From Phytophthora colocasiae (Eukaryota > Oomycota > Peronosporomycetes > Peronosporales > Peronosporaceae): 64,000 nucleotides of DNA. Both the position numbers and the translations under genes were made by a program. The stretch lies in the NCBI GenBank assembly GCA_018806915.1, contig JAGKQI010000052.1, positions 1,488,001-1,552,000 of the forward strand, written 5' to 3'. Position 1 is the first letter of the stretch, and each line of letters opens with the position of its first letter. Under the pieces are notes generated by a model, which was given only the letters and a program-made list of their open reading frames with translations, searched no databases and had not been told where the DNA came from. Shown piece after piece: positions 43,955 through 54,558 of the stretch.

Positions 43955-44506
43955 TTAAAAGACACTAACAATTCGCCAATCCACATCGTCGGGCTGAGTA
44001 ACCAAAGATTCAAAGCGCCACACAGCCGACGAGTTCTTCTCGAAAACTTCACCCGCAGTTTCCGTCGTCTCGACTTCCAAGTGTTCCACAGTGTCCAGCA
44101 GCATATCCAACCGCAAACGTTCAATCAACGTCGCGTGGTCTTCCGGGTTGACGTCTGCCATGGGATCCACCACTACTTTCTCTGCATCACGTACAGTACC
44201 GCCTTCCTCCTGCTTCTCCAACTCGGCCACTTGCGCTCGGTTATAAGCTTCCAGAGCCTCCTCCTGCTTCAACTCGGCCAGTGACATTCTGACCCAGTTC
44301 ACGTCGTATAGATAAACCCCATTGATCTCCAGCTCCTTGAGCGTAAACTTGTTGCCGGTCTTGTTGGTCTGCTTCATAGCGAAGAGGAAAGCGTCGTAAC
44401 AGCTTTCAGACAGTCCAGACTTCATCTTCTCAGCCGCTGGGGACTCCGTTACCGCCCCCGTAGCAAAGTTAACAAACTCCCGTGAGTACATTGTATTGAC
44501 TGCCAT
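43955..44506 (-). CDS. Unrecognised acidic helical protein (possibly truncated)
   Basis: 183 residues. The middle is strongly helical and charged (SLAELKQEEALEAYNRAQ, VAELEKQEEGG), with acidic C-terminal stretches (VNPEDHATLIERL, VEHLEVETTETAG). No known motif was recognised, and there is no signal peptide or membrane segment. The ATG at 44504-44506 sits exactly at the junction with the START/FYVE-like pseudogene, so the N-terminus may be cut; the inner Met of MYSREFVNF is an alternative start. The stop is about 85 bases from the Copia insertion. Confidence 0.55.
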   Translation of the reverse strand: MAVNTMYSREFVNFATGAVTESPAAEKMKSGLSESCYDAFLFAMKQTNKTGNKFTLKELEINGVYLYDVNWVRMSLAELKQEEALEAYNRAQVAELEKQEEGGTVRDAEKVVVDPMADVNPEDHATLIERLRLDMLLDTVEHLEVETTETAGEVFEKNSSAVWRFESLVTQPDDVDWRIVSVF

Positions 44507-45773
44507 GCCAACGCCTACAACCTGGAGCTGTGCATGAAGTTCATGAGCTCCGGCAGGAGAGTGGACCCGAGGCGCTGGAAGCCTCTGAAAGAGCGGAAAG
44601 AATTTAACATCTACTCCGAACGTTCTGACAGCATTGGTTTGGCAAAGCCTGGCGAAGCCACTGGAGCCGGACTACCAACCATCCTCTGTGTCGGCACGAA
44701 AGAAGGAAAACGGGACGACCTCATGTTCGGCATCATCAGTGAGGACCTCGAGACCATGCGCATGAAAGCTTCGTACGCCGACAGCTTCAGCGCCGCAGCC
44801 GTGCTGGACGGTGTCGTCATGCCTTCTCTAGAGGATCCCTTCCAGTCGCTGGTCGTCAAGTGGATGGAGCTCGACATCCCCTTCAACTCCACGGAACTCA
44901 TCAAGAACCGAGACTACATCTACCTCGAGGGCATTGGTATCGTCAAGAATGCAGCTGGCGAGCGCTTCGGATACAGTTTGCTACATTCCGTCAACTTCCC
45001 ACAGACCCATGCGCTCCCCAACCGCATCCAAGGCAACATCTCCTTCATCGCCTACTGGCGGGAAATCGGCAACAACACCATGGTAATGTACGCGACGGGG
45101 ATCCTCGACCCCGTGGATGATGGTACTATCATTCGCAAACTCGTGCTTCCAGTCGTGGCCACGCTCTTCCTAGGCAGTCTCAAGTACGTCTACTGCGGAC
45201 AGATGCGCAAACTCACCTATATGCTCGAGCGGCGGTACGCTGAGTCCAAGACGCGTGGCGCTCCCAACAAACAGAGCACTTGTGTCACGTGTTCAGCTGC
45301 GATCGCTGGACGACGTCTGGGCGACTTCGGCAAGTCCAATAGCACGTGCAAACTCTGCTTCGTGGATTTGAACCACCGACAATTAATAAATATAATTGAT
45401 ATAAATATTTTATTTTAAATATTAATAAATCATTATTTAAAGACGATATTAATCGTATTAAAATAAGAAATAAAAATACGAATTTTATATTACAAAAAGG
45501 TGATATTATTTATATTATTAAATAAATAAAAATATGCTTCGTGTGTCATGCGTGCAGATCGTCCGGAAATTGACGTTCGTGGACCCGGACTTGCAGATGA
45601 CGCAGCGCAAGGTCACGTTCTGCACCAAATGCATGTGCGAGGTGACGAGTATGGACGCACTGGACATTGCTAGAGCCAAAATGCTGGGACTGAAGAATGG
45701 TGTGAACTCCAGTGGAGCGACAAGCTTTTCATCGACCAGTAACTTTTCCGATCTGTCCTACTACAGTCAGTAG
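44507..45773 (+). pseudogene. START/FYVE-like gene, truncated third copy
   Basis: Matches the copies at 6232-7413 and 7952-9133 from GCCAACGCCTAC onward, but lacks the first 25-30 codons and nine bases (equivalent to IMT). The START-like part is intact to CKLCF, where a 173-bp AT-rich insert (45363-45535) breaks the FYVE-like domain between two cysteine pairs. After the insert the frame is also shifted by one missing base in CGTGCAGATCG (CGTGCAAGATCG in the intact genes). The tail (SYYSQ) matches copy 2. Unable to make the zinc domain. Confidence 0.9.
45363..45535. other. Mitochondrial-like DNA insertion (NUMT)
   Basis: 173 bp of about 85-90% A+T inside GC-balanced coding sequence. The left edge read on the minus strand gives GTCGGTGGTTCAAATCCAC, a tRNA T-arm with its TTCAAAT loop. 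The right part is open on + for about 33 codons ending in a pattern like NTNFILQKGDIIYIIK, similar to the end of an S4-type RNA-binding domain (mitochondrial rps4 is one candidate). The exact join into CTTCG/GCTTCG of the gene shows insertion with little or no loss. Mitochondrial origin is inferred from composition and the tRNA arm. Confidence 0.75.
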
Positions 45774-46055
45774 TGTCGCGGGTAGATTTTCCATTTAACA
45801 AACTACACCCAGCTTTAAAGATTTCTTCGTGAATGGTGGTTTATTCTGTTGAGAGGAAAATACGTCTAAGTCGAAGTACTTGTGATGTAGCGAGAGGAAG
45901 CTGTTATCCTTGAAAGGTAAATTGAAAAGTGTATTGATATTTACTTGCTTTTTCCTACTACTGCTGCTCTGTTGCAGCCAGTCAAAAAGGAGTAAACCTG
46001 AGCTATCTCAAGTAGCAAGTAAACTAGTATATGCATATCAACTCGACCTCGCTGA
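45774..46055. other. Intergenic
   Basis: Nothing recognised between the START/FYVE-like pseudogene and the gag-only element. Confidence 0.4.
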
Positions 46056-46125
46056 GGTCATGATCATTGGAGTAAACCTCAATGACCTCAGTGAGGTCGT
46101 AAACGGAGTTAATAACTCCGTTACA
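46056..46125 (-). repeat. Terminal direct repeat (left) of the gag-only element
   Basis: 70 bp with two small inner palindromes, GACCTCAGTGAGGTC and ACGGAGTTAATAACTCCGT. A further copy of the first type (GACCTCGCTGAGGTC) lies just outside at 46045-46059. Confidence 0.8.
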
Positions 46126-46147
46126 CGACCCCGCTTTAAAGAGCGGC

Positions 46148-46894
46148 CTACTTGGTCGATGGACAGTGGGGTGCGATGTGGCCGACCTTCTTGCACTTGT
46201 GACAGGTCGCCCGTTCCATCCATTTGGCGGTTGCACTGGGAGTGCTCCCACCCTTGACTCCGTGGTCAAATCGGAGGGAGAGCTCGATGGTCTCGTCCAG
46301 GGTTGCTGGGTGGTGTTCGCGGAGGTGGTGAACGGTCTCAGACCGCAGACCTTGCTGAAAGTAGAATCGTAGTTCTAGAGGAGAGATTGGTAGTTTGCAC
46401 TGAATCAGCACATCTTGGAATTCGCTCACGTAATCATGAAGTGATCCGAGTTGCGTAATCTTACACAACTTCTCACGAAGAGAATACTCGTGATCGGGGG
46501 GTAAAAAACGTTTCCGCATGGCAATCTTGAAGGTATCCCACGTGCGGACAACCTGATTACGGTCACAGTCTGCCACGAACTGCCTGTACCAGTTCATCGG
46601 TGTCGGTGCTAAGTAGCACGACACCATAGTGACGAACGCAGCCGAGTTCTCCAGGGGGTAGTCGGCATAGTACTGCTCAACGGTAAAAAACCAGAACTCT
46701 AGGTCCTCATTGAGGCTTCCATGGTACTTGGGAGGCTCCGCCTTCCGTGCAGCCGGTGGCTTGCTCGTCAACGTTTCCATCCCTGCTGCTTGAGCGGCAA
46801 TCTGCTCATTCATGCGAGCGTGGAATTGTTCTTGCTGCTGTGCGAAGTATTGTAGCATCTCTCCGAAAGTTTGGGGGACTTGGTTGGCCTCCAT
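46148..46894 (-). CDS. Retrotransposon gag protein with zinc knuckle
   Basis: 248 residues, intact. The N-terminus is Gln-rich and helical (FGEMLQYFAQQQEQFHARM). The Retrotrans_gag domain spans about residues 55-190 (PPKYHGSLNEDLEFWFFTVE, RKRFLPPDHEY, GSLHDYVSEFQDVL). A CX2CX4HX4C knuckle CHKCKKVGHIAPHC ends it. It would form capsid-like particles and bind RNA. With no protease or RT nearby, spread needs a partner element. The uninterrupted frame contrasts with the broken ORFs of the larger elements here. Confidence 0.85.
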   Translation of the reverse strand: MEANQVPQTFGEMLQYFAQQQEQFHARMNEQIAAQAAGMETLTSKPPAARKAEPPKYHGSLNEDLEFWFFTVEQYYADYPLENSAAFVTMVSCYLAPTPMNWYRQFVADCDRNQVVRTWDTFKIAMRKRFLPPDHEYSLREKLCKITQLGSLHDYVSEFQDVLIQCKLPISPLELRFYFQQGLRSETVHHLREHHPATLDETIELSLRFDHGVKGGSTPSATAKWMERATCHKCKKVGHIAPHCPSTK

Positions 46895-46987
46895 GGTCGT
46901 GGGGTAGGAAAAAAGGTGTGTAGGTTACTCGAAGGTGACTTGAAGGTTACTCGAAGGTGACTTGATGGTTGCTCGATGGCTTCAACT

Positions 46988-47057
46988 GGTCATGATCATT
47001 GGAGTAAACCTCAATGACCTCAGTGAGGTCGTAAACGGAGTTAATAACTCCGTTACA
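46988..47057 (-). repeat. Terminal direct repeat (right) of the gag-only element
   Basis: Matches 46056-46125. Just outside it, ACTGGTCAT at 47060-47068 repeats the sequence directly inside it (46985-46993). Confidence 0.8.
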
Positions 47058-47326
47058 GTACTGGTCATACTGTACCCTTTGTTAGTGTGTGAAACTCTTT
47101 CTTGTATGAGTAGTATTTTTATCTGTTAGCAACGTTGAATCGAACTGAGCCACCAAACGCCAGTTTCTCTCCGAAAAACTACTGCCAATATACCCACTCG
47201 AGCTATTCAGTATGGCGGCGGACATTCATCGCAAAAAATGCTTCGTCTTACCTAGTTTTCGGCAATCTAAGAAACGTTTTCTCAATTTGTGAGTCAACAA
47301 TACATGGAGCTTCTTGCGGACAACGT

Positions 47327-47557
47327 TTAGATATCCATAAATCCACCTAACTGCTCCTTCACATACGCCAGCGAAACGCGTTGGCTCGGGTCGCACACAC
47401 ACATCCGCTGCACCAGATTCCACGCCTTGTCGCTCATACCTTTCGGTCGCCGTAGTTGGTTCTCACGCTTCAATGCACGGATATCCTTTGATGACATACC
47501 GTCTAGGAAATTCTCTTTCGCGACTGCCTCCAAGATCGTCAGACCGAATGAATACAC
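47327..47557 (-). pseudogene. 3' fragment of a TKL pseudokinase gene, cut by Chronos-B
   Basis: About 77 codons matching the end of the gene at 12194-13558 (VYSFGLTILEAVAKENF, then ALKRENQLRRPKGMSDKAW to the stop), with one visible change (Ala for Thr). The match stops exactly at the LTR start of Chronos-B, so the gene was split by that insertion. The missing 5' part should lie beyond the element's right LTR, outside the window. The 3' flank is also shared with 11885-12193. Confidence 0.9.
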
Positions 47558-48237
47558 TGACATGATGTTAATTCCGATTTTCGAGCGACAGGTGGATATT
47601 ACGTTACGATGTGATTGGTTATACTATGGGTTATAAGCGAAAGGGACTTTGGGACGCGGCCGCACCCGTGCGACATCTGTGGAAGATTGTGGATAAACCT
47701 TCGCCTGACTGTAAAGGGGCCCAAAGGACCAGAAGTGTACTTCAGAGTGTGCACAACTCTGAAGGTCAACTACACTCTGTCTGGTCACCGGACTTTCCCC
47801 GACGATGAGTGCCTAAGTTCTGGCGGAAAGTCTCTCAGAAGAACGTATCTCTGAGAGACCTCATCCCGTTACCGTCCAGCGCGACGATGGATGGTTCAAG
47901 GATTCACAACATATACCCGCAGAGACCAAGTATCGCACGCTGGACGCCGCGCACCCGCGCAACCCCCAAGATCTTCGTGTACGTTGTAGCATTGGTGCTC
48001 CGTACTCTGGTTACTTACTCAAAACTCTGGTATCTCTAACTCTGAGTGACTAAGACTCTGAAAACCAAGTGATATCAGACTCTGAAACCACCGAAGATTC
48101 AAGACCATACTGAAACCAAGTGAACCCAAGTTCAAGTCACGCATTCAAGTGATTACTGACCTGCACATCCCCCGTAATGACGTCTCTACCTGTCAACCCA
48201 TCGAGATCGGCTGCACAGACTGCATACTGAGACCAAG

Positions 48238-49182
48238 TTAACCCCTCCAGCCCGGCTGATTTTGACCTTCTTACGCTGCATTATGCAGCACAGTTATACT
48301 AGGAATTTGTATAGAACGTCGCTTAAAGGGCTTGGGAAGTGTGCACACGCTCGGCGATGGACAGGACACTTCCCGCTTACGCTGCATGTTGCAGAACAAA
48401 TTGTATCCAGATGCCCCATGCAAAGCTGCATAATGCTGCAGAAGGACCGTGCAGTGTTGCACAAAGACCATGTGCAATTGGCCAGAGACCAGTCGAATAT
48501 CGAGAAACCAAACTCGAATTTTTAGAAAATGAGAAGGCATACAAAAAGCAAGTAAACCGGTACCGCAATCAGATGATTACCGCAAACAGATTTCCACCTG
48601 TTTGCGGTAATCATCTGATTGCGGTACCGGTTTACTTGCTTTTCATACAAAGTCCTATATACTATTTTACAGCGTTACGTCGAGAAACAGCTGATCAAGG
48701 AGTCGGTTCTGCTGTCTTCTGCTGATGGTCCACATGCACCATACGAGCAATGCATAATGCAGCATAAGTTCGCTGCATAATACGACATAAAGTGACTAGC
48801 AAGGTAGACCATTCATTATTTTCCGAAGCTGTATGTGTCCTCCGTTTTTTTTCTTGGTGTAGGCGTTTTCTCAGTTCTCAAATGAAACGGATAGTTGGCG
48901 GGCGCCACTGTTGCAACATTTACCTGTTCATGAGCATATCTATCCTGCTGAATAGCATATTTTTGAAAAATGAAAGACAGCGTTTATGTCTGGCAAATCG
49001 TGAAGCTTTTTCGGTGCAAGATATTTGCCCATCATTTTTGTATCTTGATTTCAGTATGCGTCGATTCGTGTGATTTTTTTTCACATACAAACATCAAGAT
49101 AAATTCAACGTTACGGTGCATAATGCAGCTTAATAAAAAGGCCTAAGCTGCATTATGCAGCACTCCGGGTTGGAGGGGTTAA
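48238..49182. mobile_element. PiggyBac-type MITE (palindrome subfamily B), 945 bp
   Basis: TTAA at 48238-48241 and 49179-49182. The left end reads TTAACCCCTCCAGCCCGG, the right end, reverse complemented, TTAACCCCTCCAACCCGG. Inner GCTGCATTATGCAGC palindromes lie near both ends (about 48278 and 49148), and related GCATAATGCAGC words recur inside. No transposase coding is recognised. The ends match those of the large element at 15760-38015, which could have mobilised it. Confidence 0.88.
48544..48643. repeat. Perfect 46-bp hairpin inside the MITE
   Basis: Arms 48544-48589 and 48598-48643 are exact reverse complements with the 8-base loop ATTTCCAC. The arm begins AAAAGCAAGTAAACCGGTAC. A transcript would form a long perfect duplex. 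Confidence 0.92.
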
Positions 49183-50167
49183 AGTACCAGATGTATACAA
49201 AGACCAAGAGTACCTGAGATATGACGACTGACTGCATAAAGGACGCAAAAGACGACAAGAAGAAGAGAGTTACCAGAGATATATGATAGTTATGAGGAAG
49301 ATAAACGATAAACAGAGTTCAATTTGCTTGCTACTGCACAAGTCCGCTTGAGAGGTATTCAAGCCACTACGTCATTACGTACGTCGTGTGATCTCCACCA
49401 AATTCAATCCCCTTAGGTGGAGATCAGGTAACGTAGAGACCTGAAAGGACCCGCCTATTCCATATCCTAGTTGGGTCGTTTGTTTTGTCTCTAGCGGTAG
49501 CCCATTTCATATTGATCGTTTGGACAGGCTCTGGAAACTAGACAGTCGTTTTCAGAGTGCAAGGTAGACTGTTATATATAGCCGATTGTATTGGTTTATA
49601 TTTTCCCTCTATATTAGAGGGTGGTGCGCGAACGTAAAGGGATACCAGACAGACCAGGTGTCTGGTAGTAAGTCCCTAGTTGACCTGGAGTGTTAGCCCA
49701 CCGTTCAAGGGCCTAGAAAGAATAAGAACGGCTGTATATATTTGTATATTTTCGAACTCTGTATATTGGTTGTTTATCTCTGAAAGTCAGGTATCTCGGT
49801 TCTGGATTTGTGATATTCAGACACCGAATTCCGACTTTTCTCTGGTATATTAACCTCTTTTCGACCGCCGACTTCCTGGAAAACACTTTGGTTTCCAGAG
49901 ATTCCGACTCCCGAACGCTCCTGGAAGAATTTTCCTGAATACCGACACCAGACTCCAAGGGAACCCCAACCTCTCTTCACAACGCATTCTCAGACTCCGG
50001 CGAGGGTCATATTTCCGAAGACAACGAACCCACGAGGATACCGCAAGGTACCACACGCCAACCTACCGTTGTACGGCTCTGAAAAACCCTTTTTCAGTAG
50101 TCGTATAACTAGGGTTCACTATACGCCCCCTGCTCCGCGACCAAAGTTTCACCGACTTCGCGACAAC

Positions 50168-50186
50168 TGGTGCGCGTGCCCGGATC
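50168..50186 (+). other. Primer binding site of Chronos-B
   Basis: TGGTGCGCGTGCCCGGATC, two bases after the LTR end, identical to the Chronos-A site, complementary to a tRNA 3' terminus. Confidence 0.82.
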
Positions 50187-50258
50187 TTTGGAATCGTGAT
50201 ATCACCGGATTTGAGAGTATAAGAAGAGAAAGTTTCCTGTCATGCGTCTATATTCAAG

Positions 50259-53200
50259 ATGGCTACGCCAGGATCTACGAGAGGAGGACGCCGTGGTCGA
50301 GGTCGGACTGCTCCGACGCGTCAGTCCAAGCGTCTACAAGGTTTATCGCCTGAAGAGCAACCAGACTTGGATGCTATCCAGAAGGCGGCCCGCGAGAAGA
50401 GGAAAGCTGCGCGAGAGAAGAAGGCAGCTGAGAATGTGAGCGTCCCAGAACCGGCGGTTGAAGACCAGCCTGCTGAAGAACCAGAAGCTCAGGAGACACC
50501 TGCTGTCTCTGGTGATCAAGGTCTCGAAGAAGGCTCGTCAGAAGTCGAAGCTTCTGGTGACGAGGTGACCACTGCCCGCGAGGGTGGTGATGAGGCGTCT
50601 GAGGGAGGCGCCGATATGGTTGAGTCCCCGGAGGTGATCGATCTGTGTTCAGATTCGGCAACTTCCGGCCAGTCTGTGGATGAAGTGAAACCAGAACCCG
50701 GACTCTCTGAAGAACATGTTCCACGGTCCCCAAAGTCTGAAGACGCACCAATGTCTGATGACATGGCAATCAGGTCTGAAGAGTCTCTGAAGACACCGTC
50801 TGACGAATCTGGGAGGGCTGATTCGCTTGACGGGGAACGAGCTCTGAGGTATGTGCGCCGTGAGTTCCGCCGTTGGAGAGATATGGACACAGGCAAGGTC
50901 GTCCCGCCAAGCGTCTAGTATATGTGGCCGACGATGAAGCCTAGTGCTGATGCTTTCCAGAAGGCTGCTGCAGCGACCGGCGACTACATCAAATGGCGAT
51001 GTTCCTCCGTTTTCCCGGAGGATATGTGGATCTCAGAGTTTCACGCGAGGCGTCATGGTTTTGGCTGGATCCAAGACTTATCTTATGTGGAGATTCCGAT
51101 GAGCACGTTGACAGCACCGGAGTGTGTGGCTGTTCTTCAGACAATGTTGTACGAGGCAGGATTCGAATTCCAGAACCTCCTCCCAACCTGGTCTCAAACG
51201 CAGGCGTCAGCCGTCGTTGGGTCTCAAGTACGCAGTGTGGCGTCCGAACTTCAGAGTCGACTCGCAGTGGAATTGGTTGAGTGGGCCACAGTGACCGCCA
51301 GGTTACAAGTTTGCCGACTCCCAGAAAGCATGAAGCAAGAAGACACAGCTGGCAAGAACGAAGCAAACGGTGTATTACCTGACGAAAATGCTGACCTACA
51401 AGGACAACGGCTGATCATGCGACTCCGGGTAACCGGACTCCGAGTGACGCACAGCTCTGATGGTTCCAGCAGTGACGAGCCGCCGCAGTCCAAGCGCTTT
51501 CAGCAGAGACCGCCGCGCCCACAAATCCCGTCAACACCGTCAGCTTTGTCGACGCCATCGCTGTCTTTATTGCCGCAGTACGAGAGTCGCTCTGATAACA
51601 CGCGACCGGAGTCTGAAAATCCAATGTCTGAAGATCACAGCATTTCTCAGACTCAGATGTCGGACGTGCCAATTCCCAGTGTTATTGGGACCTCAGACGA
51701 CCAGTCGTCGGGTTTCCAGACTTCACGAGGAAGCTCTACGGACTCGTCCTTGATGTCCATGAGTCGAGGGGCGGCATCACATATGCCGCCGCCCACGGGA
51801 AGTCTGGCGTTAATCGCTCAAGGTGCTGATGTAGGAGGAACAGTCTCTGAAGGCATGGGGATCCAAGTGACGCGAACGCTGTTACCAGTGAAACCAGAGT
51901 CCGAGGATGTCGACATGCCGGAAGAGAGACCAGAGAGGCCGGGCGCGGAGTCTGGAAACCAGGTGTCTGTCGGAAGTTCTTCACGGGATTTCAAACAATT
52001 GTCTCCGGAGATTCCGCCTGTATCTGCCTCCACCCAAAGCGAAAGTCACCAGAGCCACCGCCAAAGTGTGAAGAGTGAAGACCTTCCGAGACCACCGTCC
52101 CGACGCTTGAGTTCCATTGCGTCGAGTCGTACGAAGTCCGAAGCTCGAAGTTCTCAGAGATCAGGACCTGCCCAGATCGAGTTGAACGTCATGAGGCAAC
52201 AGCAGGAGTGGCAAAGCCGGATGGAGCAAGCGCAGATGGAGTTCTTGGCCCGAGAACGCTTGGAGACCATGGAACGCGATCGTCGTCGAGAGCAACGTGA
52301 CTTGGAGGCAAGGCGCGAAATTCAGACGCTCACCGAGCGCTTGTTGAAGTCGGAAAACGCGAGGCTGGAGGCTGAGAGACGCGCCGACGATGCTGAAGAA
52401 CGTAGAAGTCTGGTTTCTGAAAACAAGCTCAGGAATCGCAGCGCGGCAGAGTTGGAAACTCTGAAAACGGAGCTCCAGAACTCTGAAAATCAACGGCTGG
52501 AATCAGTGTTTGCTGAACGCTGGCGACAAAGAGAGGCTGAGATTGAAGCCGAACGTGCGCGTGCGACTGACGAGATGAAACGGGACTGGATTTCTCAAAT
52601 GGAAGCCTTACAACAGCGAATGAAAGTCATGGAAGCCGAGCGCGACAGGGAGAAAGAAAGTTCTCAGAACATGCAACGGTTCCAAGCCGGTCAGTTGAGA
52701 AACCTTCGAGCAACATTATCCCAAGTTCAAGAAGCGCGAAGGGTCGGCCACCCTGATTCAGCAACTTCAAACCAAGCGTTACAAACAGACAACCCTGAAG
52801 TTGCAACTATGTATCCAGTATCAGGGTCAGAAATCAGAAGTGACGCAAGAAGGGTTGGGGTTGAACCCATGTCACATTCACCGGCTCTCAAGACGGAATC
52901 TCGAGAGGTTGCAACCTTCCAGCAAGGCACCCCTGCGCGAAGCGCGGGGACGAAGCGAGTGAAGACCGAGAGGAATGGCTGCGCTACTACTGCTACGGCC
53001 ACCCAGGTGACTCGAGCGACTTCGGTGACAGAGACCAAGGGCGATACTAGACGTGCGCCTACTCCGAGACGAGATCCGCCGCAGAAAACTGAAGATAGAC
53101 GGCCTAATGGAGATCGAAGAGCGTCTCGCAGAGCGAAGCGTCATGATAGAGCACCAGACTCTGGTGGAGACTCTGACAATTCAAGCTCAGACTCTGCGAG

Positions 53201-54509
53201 CTCGTCATCGGAGGACTCAGAGCCAGGTGAAGTGGTGAATCTGACGGCAGCAACTCAAGCACAAGCCGGAACCACACTTCTGACGCTAAGGCCGTTCATG
53301 AACTCGAACAACCTTGGGGAATTCGACCCCAGAGCTACTCTCAGGGAACGTGTCCACTGGTGGGAGCGATTTACGAATATGGCTTCTCAAGGAGGTTGGT
53401 CGACTAAGACGCGCATCCAGGAACTTAAGTTGAAGCTCCCTGTGTCTGCGCGAGACTGGTTTAACCAGCTACCCAAAAGTGTGTCCCGTGACTGGAAAGA
53501 GCTGTCTTCAGAGTTCAAGAAACGTTATTGTAAAGCTCGGTCGTCGTATTCTGAGAGATACTTCACTATGGCTATGAAAGACTCTGAGACTCCGCTTGAA
53601 TTTTTCTACCGACTTAATTCTGCCGCTGGAAAAGCTGACATCGATTTCCGGAAGTCGTCCAAGCGTCTTGAGAAGCATGTACTGCGATTCATCACGAAGC
53701 TTAAGGATGCACGCCTGAAAACGTCGCTGCAAAGTCAGAGATTTCGAAGAAATTTAGACTTGGAATATGCGTTGCAGCAAGATGAAGATGTGTGGCGAAC
53801 TGGTGACCAAGAAATGACCCCTGCCAAGTCTCGAGACTTCCGGGCTGACAATATTCCGCGAGGACAGTTCAAGCCCAAGCGTGTGCATCGGACTTATGTC
53901 GCAAGAGATATGGATTCTGAAGACTATGACTCTGAAGACTCAGAAAATCATAAGGAAGCTCTGAAATCCAATCAGGATACCAGAGATCAGACGGGTGATT
54001 CCAGAACTCCAAGTGCGACTTCAGAGTCTACCCGTGATGAAAGTACTGCGCAGGCATCTTCGAACAATTCAAAGGCTCCACCAAGTGCAGATTGGACGCA
54101 GACTCTGACGAATGAGGTATATCGAGTGATGGATAACATGGGATGGCGTCCGCCGCCCCAGTCCCCGTCTGGATCGTCAGGTCAGGGGTTCCATCAAAGG
54201 CGTCATGAGAATGGTGGTTACTGGAACAAGTTCTGTGAAAAATGTCAACGCTCAGGACACTCAGAAGAAGATTGCTGGAGAGACGTCACGTGTGACCGAT
54301 GTCAGGAAAAGGGACACCCGAGTCGAATGTGTCGGATGCCACCCTGTGAAGTATGTGGAAGAGTACACCCTGGAAAACCCTGTGAAGATTTGAAAACTAT
54401 GGAAGCACTCAAGCAACTCGCTCGACAAGGTGCACTCAAGGACATGCCGAACCACCTACGGGAGAAACTCCTGAGTGATGAGGCGGACTCTGGGAAGCCG
54501 TTAAACTAA
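50259..54509 (+). pseudogene. Chronos-B gag polyprotein with one nonsense codon
   Basis: One frame from ATG 50259 (MATPGSTRGGRRGRG) to TAA 54509, about 1416 codons, interrupted only by TAG at 50916-50918. The N-terminus is basic then acidic. Charged coiled coils lie at about 52180-52720 (WQSRMEQAQMEFLARERLE). The capsid-like region is at 53280-53800 (RVHWWERFTNMASQGGWSTK, KKRYCKARSSYSERYFTM). Zinc knuckles FCEKCQRSGHSEEDC and CDRCQEKGHPSRMC lie near 54230-54340. It aligns in order with the Chronos-A gag. The last codons carry the slippery heptamer. Confidence 0.85.
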
Positions 54510-54558
54510 TATGCCCGTCGGATGGGGATCCGAAACGCGCCGGGCATGGCGTTACCCC
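54500..54558 (+). promoter_or_regulatory. Predicted -1 ribosomal frameshift cassette, Chronos-B gag/pol
   Basis: Gag ends CCG TTA AAC TAA. The heptamer G TTA AAC (54500-54506) is phased for -1 slippage, and the resulting frame is open through to protease. After four bases: outer stem ATGCCCG/CGGGCAT (54511-54517, 54541-54547), inner stem TCGGAT/ATCCGA (54518-54523, 54528-54533), loop GGGG, bulge AACGCGC. CCCC at 54555-54558 could pair with the loop to make a pseudoknot. Pol has no ATG near its start, which also fits expression as a gag-pol fusion. Confidence 0.8.

Larger units (their letters stand above)
46056..47057 (-). mobile_element. Short gag-only retroelement with 70-bp terminal direct repeats (TR-GAG-like)
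   Basis: Direct repeats 46056-46125 and 46988-47057 are 70 bp and appear identical. In minus sense they begin TGTAACGGAGTTATTAACTC and end near CAATGATCATGACC. A purine-rich tract (AAAGCGGGG) precedes the 3' repeat in minus sense. The only gene is a gag. This is the layout of TR-GAG/TRIM non-autonomous LTR elements. I could not find a clear target duplication or a confident primer site, so the classification is tentative. Confidence 0.65.
47558..50165 (+). repeat. 5' LTR of Chronos-B, enlarged by a nested MITE
   Basis: Starts TGACATG, ends CGCGACA two bases before the primer site. 2608 bp including a 945-bp piggyBac-type MITE; without it about 1.66 kb, near the 1.6 kb of the Chronos-A LTR. 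Confidence 0.82.

Noticed and set aside
45363..45535. AT-rich insert considered as an intron
   Set aside because: No GT..AG boundaries at the exact join, the two intact paralogues have no intron there, and its edge carries a tRNA arm.
48339..48725. 128-codon frame in the piggyBac MITE
   Set aside because: It reads through both arms of the 46-bp hairpin and shows no transposase similarity.
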